Assembly: GCF_047495555.1 (NCBI RefSeq)
Contig: NZ_CP166866.1
Span: 1,648,001-1,712,000 of the forward strand
Reading direction: 5' to 3'
Source: Methanobacterium_D sp040373355
Lineage (GTDB): Archaea; Methanobacteriota; Methanobacteria; Methanobacteriales; Methanobacteriaceae
DNA length: 64,000 nt
Shown: positions 1-7,414 of the stretch, in pieces
How positions within the stretch are numbered: the stretch's first letter is position 1
How the letters are laid out: each line of letters starts with the position of its first letter
Notes under the pieces: generated by a model
The model's database searches: none
The model's input: only the letters and a program-made list of their open reading frames with translations
What the model was told of the DNA's origin: nothing
Translations under genes and position numbers: made by a program

Positions 1-227
1 ATATTAATGTTATTTATAAGATTAAATAGTTATTAGTTTTTTATAAACTCTTAACTTATAAAAAGATTATTTTTTCAGTTGAAATAATCTATTTTATGAT
101 TTATATTCTATGCTACAGAAGAAGTATAAATACAATTTGGTCAGTGTAAATAATTTTTAATAATTTATTTAATAAAAAATAATTTAAATAATTGTTTTAA
201 AAGAAATTTTAAATGTGCTCAGATAAT
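1..227. other. AT-rich intergenic stretch
   Basis: This leading stretch is almost entirely A and T and lies downstream of the leftward MinD-like gene. I see no open frame of useful length, no GC-rich RNA-like segment and no clear dyad. It probably holds the 3' end and termination region of the neighbouring transcript. Confidence 0.5.
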
Positions 228-1025
228 CTAAGATTTATATACGTTTATATATTTGCTGTAGATGCTCTGGAAGAATTTAGACACTACTCCTTTGCTTGAC
301 AAATCATTTTCATAGGTGTATTTACCTATAACTCCTGCTGCAAGATTCATAAGCAAATTAGAAGTATAAGAATGTGGATTATTTATTAAAATAGAATTAC
401 AAGAAGCAGATGCAAGACTTAATTCTGGATCTTCAGGTATGATGGCAAGTACTGGTAAATTAAGAATTACTTCAATCTCTTGTTCAGTTAAAAATACCTT
501 ATCTGATCTTCTTCTGTTAATTACAACTCCTAAAATATCAATTCCAAGTTTTTCTGCTACTATTTTAGTTTTTAAAGCATCACTAAGGGATGTTATTTCT
601 GGTGTTGTTACTAAAATTAATTCATTGGAAACTTCTAGGGCAGCAAGAGCATCTCTTTCAAGTCCTCCCGGAGCATCGATTAGAAGGATGTCTATATCTT
701 CAGTTAAAGATTTAAGAACCTCTTCAAGTCTTTCTAACCTCATATCTTTTAAACCGTAAAGAGATAGTCCTGCCGGTACAACTTTTACTCCTCCAGGACC
801 TTCATAAATTGCATTATGTATCGTATCTTTTCCTGCAAGCACTTCTTGTAAAGTAACTGGTTTATCCTCAAGACCAAGGATCAATTCTAAATTTGCCATT
901 GCTATATCAAGATCTAAAACTACTACGTTCTCTTGATGTAAAGATAAAGCTACTCCAAGATTAGCTGCTATTGTAGTCTTCCCAACACCACCCTTTCCAG
1001 AGGCTACAACTATAACTCTTGCCAT
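228..1025 (-). CDS. minD: MinD/ParA-family P-loop ATPase
   Basis: This 265-residue protein is a deviant Walker A ATPase of the MinD/ParA/Mrp superfamily. The N-terminal strand leads directly into the motif KGGVGKTT (residues 11-18), with the signature lysine at K11; the switch region LDLD lies at 37-40 and the Walker B-like DILLIDAPGG at about 112-121. The C-terminal end, rich in F, Y and K, could be a membrane-targeting amphipathic helix like that of bacterial MinD. A ribosome-binding site AGGTG sits 6 nt before the ATG. Archaeal MinD-like proteins position cell components rather than necessarily acting on FtsZ. No MinC, MinE or ParB-like partner lies in the window, so the cargo is unknown. 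Confidence 0.9.
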   Translation of the reverse strand: MARVIVVASGKGGVGKTTIAANLGVALSLHQENVVVLDLDIAMANLELILGLEDKPVTLQEVLAGKDTIHNAIYEGPGGVKVVPAGLSLYGLKDMRLERLEEVLKSLTEDIDILLIDAPGGLERDALAALEVSNELILVTTPEITSLSDALKTKIVAEKLGIDILGVVINRRRSDKVFLTEQEIEVILNLPVLAIIPEDPELSLASASCNSILINNPHSYTSNLLMNLAAGVIGKYTYENDLSSKGVVSKFFQSIYSKYINVYKS

Positions 1026-1186
1026 TTGAACACCTACTTTAATTAAACATTCTTAATTATACTGTGAGCTCACAATCATATATCAATCCAGAAAATTAGT
1101 GTGAAAATATTCACAAAACTAAACTTAATTTTCAAAAAGAAACATAAATAAAAATTAATTTTGAGTTAATATTTAATAAAACAGGA

Positions 1187-1651
1187 ATGGAGATTATGGA
1201 AGAGCATTATAAATTCATGAAAGAAGCAATTAAAGAAGCAAAAAAAGGATTAATTGAATCTGGAATTCCAATTGGGGCTGTACTTGTTAAAGAAAATAGA
1301 GTAATTTCTAGGGGCAATAATAACTTGCTGCAGAAAAATTCAGTCATTTTACATGGTGAAATGGATTGTATGGAAAATGCAGGGAGATTAAATGGTGCTG
1401 ATTATAAAAATACTATATTATATACTACTTTATCTCCATGTGAAATGTGTTCTGGAATGATATTGCTTTATAAAATCCCTAAAGTAGTTATTGGACAAAA
1501 TGAAACATTGAAGGGGCCAGAAGAATACTTGATGGAAAACGGTGTTGAATTAATTAATCTGGATTTAGATGAATGCAAGGATATAATGAATAAGTTTATC
1601 TCTAAAAATCCAGAATTGTGGGATAATGAACTGGAAAAAGTTGGATATTAG
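1187..1651 (+). CDS. Cytosine deaminase, yeast FCY1-like
   Basis: This 154-residue zinc deaminase of the CDA superfamily has HGE (H56, E58) followed by SPCEMC (C85, C88), the ligands and proton shuttle expected for hydrolytic deamination. The flanking sequence is notably like yeast cytosine deaminase (158 aa): ENAGRL after the HGE motif, LYTTLSPC, and a tail with KxIMxxFIxxxPxxW. This suggests cytosine to uracil conversion in pyrimidine salvage; the bacterial CodA type is an unrelated amidohydrolase. tRNA adenosine deaminase (TadA) is the main alternative, but the C-terminal half fits FCY1 better. Two ATGs nine bases apart (1187 and 1196) are possible starts. The gene stands alone. Confidence 0.82.
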   Translation: MEIMEEHYKFMKEAIKEAKKGLIESGIPIGAVLVKENRVISRGNNNLLQKNSVILHGEMDCMENAGRLNGADYKNTILYTTLSPCEMCSGMILLYKIPKVVIGQNETLKGPEEYLMENGVELINLDLDECKDIMNKFISKNPELWDNELEKVGY

Positions 1652-1766
1652 ACTTAATAGTTTTATCATGATTTTTTAAAGTATTTAGTAAATATCCCCT
1701 TTCAGAAGCTTTAATTTATCTTAAAATTAATAAAATTTAAAAACATTGTAGTATATATAAAAATAA

Positions 1767-2702
1767 GTGGAAAAATATTATCTAGTGTGTGTAAAATGCA
1801 ATGGATATTATGAACTGGGAGAATCTCTAGACGATTTAAGGATCATTCAAGATATTCAGTACAATAATGAAAATTTTGAATGCAGTGATTGTGGTGGAGA
1901 TGTAGTTCTAGTTGAAGATACCTATGGATATTATAATTTAAATAATGAATATGAAAGTTATGATGAAACTAATAAAAAGACTATTATAAGTAAAAGTATA
2001 TTATCAGTAATCTGTTTACTTATTTTAGTTCCAATATTACTTTTTTTAAACAATTCCTGGTCTGATACTACTGCATCTGATACTCAAATAATTCATAATC
2101 ATTCACTTTTAAGTTCTGATTCTAGAGGCTATATCGTTAAAGATATATATGCAAATACTAATGGATTTAACTCAAAAGCAAAGACTATAGCTATTGTAAC
2201 GGGTATGCATCCAAGAGAAAACCTTTCCAAGAATATTACAAGCAGTATAATTAGTAAAAACATGCTTTCTTCTGGCACTCAAATAGTGCATTACACTATA
2301 GAAGTTACTAATAATCCTGATAATTATTCAACTGGCAGAAGTAATGGTGAAGGGCTTGCTGCTGATTATATACTTCCCGATATTTTAAAATCAAATGATG
2401 ATCTTGTAATAATCTGCCACGATCACAAACCAGGCTATGGGGAAGGATATTATATTGCAACACCCCAAATGGATGAAAATTCTATGAAATTGGCCGAATC
2501 TATTAAACAATCTATTCCTGGATTTAATTATATTAGATCTGATAATATTAAAGAATCAACTTCTTCTGCAAAAAAAATCTCCAAACCTCTTGCATCTGCA
2601 GGTTACAAAACTCTTATTTATGAAATTCCGGAATGGGTTAACTATAATGAAGCTTACAGCATGACAAAGAGTTTTATTGATCAATCTTTTAATTTTATTT
2701 AA
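1767..2702 (+). CDS. Zinc-ribbon membrane protein with M14-like ectodomain
   Basis: This 311-residue protein has three parts. A zinc ribbon is formed by C8/C11 and C39/C42. A single hydrophobic helix lies at about 77-96. An external or cytosolic C-terminal domain begins near 120. That domain holds GMHPRE (H148, E151), CHDH (H218, H220) and YEIPEW (E286), the order and spacing of the HxxE...H...E pattern in M14 zinc carboxypeptidases and the AstE/AspA family, so I infer a remote member. It could cleave a peptide or amide, or have lost activity. The start is GTG with no evident Shine-Dalgarno site, so the transcript may be leaderless. It has no close operon partner. I know of no named family for the whole architecture. 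Confidence 0.75.
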   Translation: MEKYYLVCVKCNGYYELGESLDDLRIIQDIQYNNENFECSDCGGDVVLVEDTYGYYNLNNEYESYDETNKKTIISKSILSVICLLILVPILLFLNNSWSDTTASDTQIIHNHSLLSSDSRGYIVKDIYANTNGFNSKAKTIAIVTGMHPRENLSKNITSSIISKNMLSSGTQIVHYTIEVTNNPDNYSTGRSNGEGLAADYILPDILKSNDDLVIICHDHKPGYGEGYYIATPQMDENSMKLAESIKQSIPGFNYIRSDNIKESTSSAKKISKPLASAGYKTLIYEIPEWVNYNEAYSMTKSFIDQSFNFI

Positions 2703-2875
2703 TTAATTTAGGAAAAAATCTTCAATTATTTTGTTTAAGTGTATTTTAAAGATTGTTGACAACATTAATAAATAATGATTAATAAATAATACTTATGATG
2801 TATTCTTCTTTATGCTTAAAGAATACTTAAAAACAAGTTAGAAATTAATTTATTTTAATTTTAGGAGGTAAATTA

Positions 2876-3130
2876 ATGACAGAAGTTAAAATGTATACTT
2901 TAAGTACATGTCCGTGGTGTAAAAAGACAAAGCAATTCTTTAAAGATCATAATATATCATTTGAATACATAGATTATGATTTAACTGATGATGAAACGAG
3001 AGCAAAGATACTAAAGGAAATGCGAAGTCATGGAGCTAATGGATTTCCTTATGTAAAAATTGGAGATAAAGTAGTTGTGGGATATCAACCTGATGAATAC
3101 TCTAATCTAATAGGAATTAATGAAAATTAA
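2876..3130 (+). CDS. Glutaredoxin-like thiol oxidoreductase
   Basis: This 84-residue thioredoxin-fold protein carries the active site CPWC (C12-C15) after the first strand and a GFPYV segment supplying the cis-proline, as in glutaredoxins and NrdH. It probably reduces disulfides in cytosolic partners such as MsrB or ribonucleotide reductase. Methanogens generally lack glutathione, so the electron donor is likely a thioredoxin reductase-like or other thiol system. A textbook ribosome-binding site AGGAGGT lies 6 nt upstream of the ATG. The gene is monocistronic and followed by a T-rich terminator. Confidence 0.88.
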   Translation: MTEVKMYTLSTCPWCKKTKQFFKDHNISFEYIDYDLTDDETRAKILKEMRSHGANGFPYVKIGDKVVVGYQPDEYSNLIGINEN

Positions 3131-3136
3131 ACTAAA

Positions 3137-3152
3137 TTTTTATTTTTTTTTT
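3137..3152 (+). terminator. T-rich archaeal terminator
   Basis: A near-continuous T tract starts seven bases after the glutaredoxin stop codon. U-rich tracts without a required hairpin are the usual termination signals in Methanobacteriales. It sits between convergent genes. Confidence 0.6.
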
Positions 3153-3176
3153 AAAAGTTAAAATTATTAGGAAAAA

Positions 3177-3458
3177 TTATAAACCTTTTTCCTGACGCAC
3201 AATTTTACCTTTATCCATCATTTTGCTGAGGTAATCGGTTATAAAATTAAATAGAGTTCCATCGCGGTCATTTTCAGCTAGGAAAATAATTATATTGGCC
3301 ATTTCTTTAGTAAATTGAAAGACATTGTTTAAATCACCGCTTTTTTCAAGTTCACTTATATAATTATCTACTAGTGATTCAATTTCTTTTGATTCCCTTA
3401 GTTCCCTTGCTTTTGGTTCTAACTCTCTATTTAAATTGTTTGAGTTATTGTTATCCAT
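3177..3458 (-). CDS. Small hypothetical helical protein
   Basis: This 93-residue, mostly charged protein is of unrecognised family. It has an Asn-rich N-terminus, then predicted helices rich in E, K and L, and no cysteines, signal peptide or membrane segment. It is convergent with the glutaredoxin gene and has its own start, with a GGGGTG ribosome-binding site 6 nt before the ATG. Its even charge pattern and clean translation support a real gene, but no function can be given. Confidence 0.6.
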   Translation of the reverse strand: MDNNNSNNLNRELEPKARELRESKEIESLVDNYISELEKSGDLNNVFQFTKEMANIIIFLAENDRDGTLFNFITDYLSKMMDKGKIVRQEKGL

Positions 3459-3552
3459 TTAAACACCCCAATAATTTAATATATCTAATGTTATTATGAT
3501 TATTATTGTATATTAAATTCATTGTAATTTTCTATAGGAAAGGTATGATATT

Positions 3553-4386
3553 ATGAATAAATTTAAACTGGCTTTATGCCAGATTAACGTGGTTGATGAT
3601 AAAAAAGCTAATATTAAAAAAGCAGTGGAAATGATTGCTATATCGGCTCAAAATGGTGCAAACATAGTTGTTTTACCAGAGATGTTTAACTGTCCATATG
3701 ATAACAGTAAATTTAAAGAGTATGCAGAAATTAGAGATAAAAGTAAAACTCTGGATGCTATTTCTAAAGCTGCAAAAGATAACAATGTTACAATTATTGC
3801 CGGATCAATCCCTGAATTGGATAATAATGAACTATTTAATTCATGCTTTATATTTGATGATGATGGTGAAATAATAGGTAATTATAGAAAAATGCACCTT
3901 TTTGATATTGATACAGAAGAAATAAGGTTTAAAGAGTCAGATGTTTTAAATGCAGGAAACAGTATAGAAGTTTTTGATACTAAATTTGCAAGAATTGGAG
4001 TTGCAATCTGCTATGATATGAGGTTTCCGGAATTGATAAGAATAATGACCCTTAAAAAGAGTGATTTAATTATTATTCCTGGAGCATTTAACATGATCAC
4101 TGGACCAGCTCACTGGGAGTTATTAATTAGAAGTAGGGCAGTAGATAACCAGTTATTTGTTGCTGCAGCCTCTCCTGCAAGAAATGAAAATTTATCATAT
4201 GTAGCATATGGTAATTCAATGATTGTAGATCCTTGGGGTAATATATGTTCAAGAGCTGGTGAAAAAGAAGAAATAATCTATGCATACATAAATCTGGATA
4301 AAATTCAAAAAGTACGTAGAGAACTACCTCTAATTAAAAATAGAAGGAATGATATATATCAAATAGTTGAAAAGAATATTAATTAA
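3553..4386 (+). CDS. Nitrilase-superfamily amidase, omega-amidase-like
   Basis: This 277-residue carbon-nitrogen hydrolase has the complete E-K-C catalytic triad: E43 in LPEMF, K113 in YRKMHLFD and C153 in AICYDMRFPE. The sequence around the cysteine and the RKMHLFD segment match the Nit2/omega-amidase branch, which hydrolyses alpha-ketoglutaramate or ketosuccinamate to the keto acid and ammonia. It is likely a soluble cytosolic repair or nitrogen-scavenging enzyme. Length is normal for the branch. It could act on another short amide, because substrate range cannot be read from these motifs. Confidence 0.87.
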   Translation: MNKFKLALCQINVVDDKKANIKKAVEMIAISAQNGANIVVLPEMFNCPYDNSKFKEYAEIRDKSKTLDAISKAAKDNNVTIIAGSIPELDNNELFNSCFIFDDDGEIIGNYRKMHLFDIDTEEIRFKESDVLNAGNSIEVFDTKFARIGVAICYDMRFPELIRIMTLKKSDLIIIPGAFNMITGPAHWELLIRSRAVDNQLFVAAASPARNENLSYVAYGNSMIVDPWGNICSRAGEKEEIIYAYINLDKIQKVRRELPLIKNRRNDIYQIVEKNIN

Positions 4387-4446
4387 ACTACTATTTTTAA
4401 ATATTTAGCTGTAGAAAATATGGACAGTTAATTACTTAAAAGGGAA

Positions 4447-4908
4447 TTAAAGTTTTTCCCTTTTAACAAATTTTAAAGCTGCTGAATTCATACAGTACCT
4501 TTTACCTGTTGGAGGAGGTCCATCATCGAATATATGGCCTAAATGAGCATCACAGAGAGAACATAATGCTTCAGTTCTAACCATAAAATGACTAGTATCT
4601 GTTTGGGTTTTAACATTTTCTTCTGCTACTGGTTCCCAGAAACTTGGCCAGCCAGTTCCTGATTCAAACTTTGTTTTTGAGTCAAACAGGTCAATATCAC
4701 AGCAAACACACTTATAGATTCCATCTTCATGGCAATCATGATATTTGCCTGTGAAAGCAGGTTCAGTACCTTGTTTTCTTGCTACATTAAATTGTTGAGG
4801 TGTTAGGATATCTCTCCATTCATCATCTGTTTTTTCAACTATCTTCCTGAATTCAATCTCCCCTTTTTTAACCGAATAAATCGGTATTTTATTATCATTA
4901 GATTTCAT
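4447..4908 (-). CDS. msrB: Peptide-methionine (R)-S-oxide reductase
   Basis: This 153-residue MsrB reduces methionine-R-sulfoxide in proteins. The four structural zinc cysteines are present as C67/C70 and C116/C119. The substrate-pocket segment GTGWPSF lies at 84-90, and the catalytic cysteine C139 is in RYCMNSAAL. No MsrA is fused or adjacent. Reducing power could come from the CPWC thiol protein encoded at 2876-3130, but this is only inferred from function. The gene is monocistronic and convergent with the nitrilase. Confidence 0.95.
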   Translation of the reverse strand: MKSNDNKIPIYSVKKGEIEFRKIVEKTDDEWRDILTPQQFNVARKQGTEPAFTGKYHDCHEDGIYKCVCCDIDLFDSKTKFESGTGWPSFWEPVAEENVKTQTDTSHFMVRTEALCSLCDAHLGHIFDDGPPPTGKRYCMNSAALKFVKREKL

Positions 4909-5004
4909 AATATTATTTTATTTTTTTTATTAAATAATGTTTAACATCTATTAATACAGTTATTTCTAAAATATTCATTAATTAAAAAAACCCCAAAAAT
5001 AAAA

Positions 5005-5727
5005 ATGCATATATATTATGATTATATACTCATATCAATGAAAGATAAAATCCCGGTTTTACACTGTAAGCTTAAAAGATATGAAAGAAAATCAAAACAA
5101 AAATCTAAAGATGGAACAGAACAGGTAAGCCGTAGATATATGATTCCGGTTAAAAAAGACCAGATCGAAGGTACTAAATTTCAAAATATCGAAGATATTA
5201 TTATTTTAGCTAAAGAAGACTTTGATGATGAGTTACAGAAATCAGTGATCATGAAATTAAGCATTGAAAAGCTCAAACAATCATTAAGCGATAGGGAAGA
5301 GCAAATAAGTGAATTAAAAAAAAGTCAAAAAGAATCTGAAAATGTTAATTTTGAAGACTTTAAAGGAGAGTTAAATTCCAAATTTCAATCCAAGATTAAT
5401 TTTATTAAATATCAATCTAAAAAAGAAATTGAAATGTTAAATATTAAATTAAAACAGCTTAATGAAATTAAAGAAGATTATAATAATTTAAAAACTCAAA
5501 ATGAGCAACTTCAAAGAGAAATTAAAAGATTAAATAACCTAAGGACCCTAGAACGTGACTCTTATTCTGTAAAAATGAGAGAATTTGAGTTAGGGCAGGA
5601 TGAATATGATAAATTAAAAAAGAGTCATGAACTTCTTTGGGATGTTGTACAAGAAAAAGATAAATTGATCAAGGACTTAGAAAAAAGAAGTGTTGTTGAT
5701 AACATCTTAAGTAAAATAAAAAAGTAA
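5005..5727 (+). CDS. Hypothetical coiled-coil protein
   Basis: This protein of up to 240 residues is of unrecognised family. About the first 75 residues look globular and basic. Residues from about 85 to 225 form long heptad-like helices rich in K, E, L, Q and N, typical of a coiled coil, followed by a short C-terminal helix. There is no membrane segment. Met12 is an alternative start; neither start has a strong ribosome-binding site. A structural, scaffolding or nucleoid-associated role is possible but unsupported by any motif. Confidence 0.65.
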   Translation: MHIYYDYILISMKDKIPVLHCKLKRYERKSKQKSKDGTEQVSRRYMIPVKKDQIEGTKFQNIEDIIILAKEDFDDELQKSVIMKLSIEKLKQSLSDREEQISELKKSQKESENVNFEDFKGELNSKFQSKINFIKYQSKKEIEMLNIKLKQLNEIKEDYNNLKTQNEQLQREIKRLNNLRTLERDSYSVKMREFELGQDEYDKLKKSHELLWDVVQEKDKLIKDLEKRSVVDNILSKIKK

Positions 5728-5755
5728 TATTTTAAATTATCATTTTTAATTATCT

Positions 5756-6310
5756 CTAGTTACCTATTTTCTTTAAAGATTTATTAGCAACTTTTTTAAA
5801 GTCCTTGTCACCAGTAGCAGCTCTCCTTGCTTTTTTAATAGGGTCTATTGCTCTTTCATCGCCTAAATCTCCAAGTGCTTTTACTGCTGCCATCCTAACT
5901 CCCCAATCTTCGTCTGTTAAAGTTTCAATTAAAGGATCCAAAGCTTTTGAATCTCCCATTTCTCCTAGTGACTTTGCTGCAAATTTTCTTACTGCAAAAT
6001 TCTCATCTTTTAAAACGCCAATGAGAGAATCAACAACACTGGTATCTCCTATATCTTTAAGTGCGAGAGTAGCGTATTTTTTCATATTGTCATCGTCAAC
6101 TTTTAATGCTGTAATTAGAGGTTCTACAGCAGATTTGCCTATTTCAGCAAGGGATTTAGCTGCTTGAAATCTGACTTGAGGATTTGGATCATTAAATGTC
6201 TCAATAAGTGGTTCTATAGCGCCCTCATCTCCAGATTTACCTAGTTCTAAAGCTGCTTCTTTTCTTACCTTGACATCATCATCTTTTAAATTTTTAATAT
6301 GATTATCCAT
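5756..6310 (-). CDS. HEAT-repeat (PBS lyase-like) protein
   Basis: This 184-residue protein consists of about five tandem units of some 31 residues, each with the pattern VRxxAAxxLGxxGDxxAxxPLIxxLxD. This is the PBS-lyase/EF-HEAT type of alpha-solenoid. Such proteins bind other proteins or cofactors, and phycobilin lyase activity is not expected in a methanogen. It is soluble, has no enzymatic motif, and stands alone. The ribosome-binding site GGAGAT lies 6 nt before the ATG. Confidence 0.85.
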   Translation of the reverse strand: MDNHIKNLKDDDVKVRKEAALELGKSGDEGAIEPLIETFNDPNPQVRFQAAKSLAEIGKSAVEPLITALKVDDDNMKKYATLALKDIGDTSVVDSLIGVLKDENFAVRKFAAKSLGEMGDSKALDPLIETLTDEDWGVRMAAVKALGDLGDERAIDPIKKARRAATGDKDFKKVANKSLKKIGN

Positions 6311-6615
6311 TGAAATATCTCCTTTTAAGTTACTATTTTAAAAATTATTATCTTTATTTTTCTTGATTTAATATCTATTGACCTTTTATAATTTAAAATT
6401 TTATAAAAAGCCAGTATATATTAAATAAATTTCAATAATATGGTTAATAATTTTATAGAAAATATTATATATTGGAAATGAGTTCATATTGTTAGTATCA
6501 AATTGGTATAACGATCTTTATGAAAAACTTTACAGATCATAAAATTAAACTTGTATAAAAAGTAGTTTTACGTTTTGAGCGAATTTAAGAGTAATTTTTA
6601 CTAAAAAAGATAATT
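6311..6615. other. AT-rich divergent intergenic region
   Basis: This 305-bp gap separates the leftward HEAT-repeat gene from the rightward phosphoesterase gene, so it must hold both promoters. TATA-like runs occur around 6410-6425 and 6460-6475. I see no RNA-like or repeated element. Confidence 0.4.
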
Positions 6616-7350
6616 ATGATAAAAAATACAGTTTACAATGCCGAAATTATAGACTCCGCTCTTTTAATTAGGGATTATTTAATAGTATCTGACCTTCATT
6701 TAGGTTATGAATACGCTTTAAATAAAAATGGAATCATGATTCCTCGATTTCAATATAATAAGATTTTAAATAGACTTGAAGAGATCCAAAATAAAGCTAA
6801 CGCATCAAAAATCATTATTAACGGCGATTTAAAGCATGAGTTCTCAAAAATCAGTAGACAGGAATGGAATGAAATAAATGATTTTATAGAATTCCTTAGT
6901 GAACATTTTGAAGAAATTATTCTTATTAAAGGAAATCATGATAATTTTACTCCTTTTATAGCTGAAAAGAATGATTTAGAGGTGTATGAGCATTTCTCTG
7001 TAGAAAATTTTCTGGTGCTACATGGAGACAAAATCCCTGAAAATTTCGAGAAAATAAAAGAAGATACCGTAGTAATTGGACATGAACATCCAAGTATTGG
7101 CTTAAGAAGCGGTGAAAGGGTTGAAAAAGTAAAATGTTATCTCTCTGGAAAAATAGATAGCAAGAATTTCATAGTAATGCCATCTTTAAATTTCATAACA
7201 GAAGGTTCAGATGTTTTACAGCAGAAAACTATTTCACCGTTTTTAAAGGGTAAATCATTAGAAGATTTTGAGGTTTGGGGAGTAGAAAACTTTGAAGTTT
7301 TAAATTTTGGTAAATTAAAAAATTTACTTTCTCTTAAAACATTTTATTAA
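6616..7350 (+). CDS. SbcD-like metallophosphoesterase
   Basis: This 244-residue calcineurin-fold phosphoesterase has the metal motifs in order: DLH (D26, H28), GDLKHE (D71), GNHD (N107, H108), HGD near 137 and GHEH near 150. The pattern fits the archaeal SbcD-related family and the bacterial phosphoesterases found beside DNA ligase and Lhr helicase genes. It probably acts as a nuclease or phosphodiesterase on nucleic acid. The stop lies 64 nt before the Lhr helicase gene, and that pairing suggests a joint role in DNA or RNA repair. Confidence 0.85.
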   Translation: MIKNTVYNAEIIDSALLIRDYLIVSDLHLGYEYALNKNGIMIPRFQYNKILNRLEEIQNKANASKIIINGDLKHEFSKISRQEWNEINDFIEFLSEHFEEIILIKGNHDNFTPFIAEKNDLEVYEHFSVENFLVLHGDKIPENFEKIKEDTVVIGHEHPSIGLRSGERVEKVKCYLSGKIDSKNFIVMPSLNFITEGSDVLQQKTISPFLKGKSLEDFEVWGVENFEVLNFGKLKNLLSLKTFY

Positions 7351-7414
7351 ATAAAAATCTGTAATTGTGAAATTATTTTGAAATAAAAAATTAAGATTAT
7401 TAAAGGTTTCTAAG

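Noticed and set aside
3137..3152. T tract as an A/T slippage or sequencing artefact
   Set aside because: It lies in a normal 3' position between convergent genes, where archaeal terminators are expected.
5805..6167. Plus-strand open frame in the HEAT-repeat gene
   Set aside because: It is the antisense shadow of a repetitive gene; the minus strand has clear HEAT motifs.
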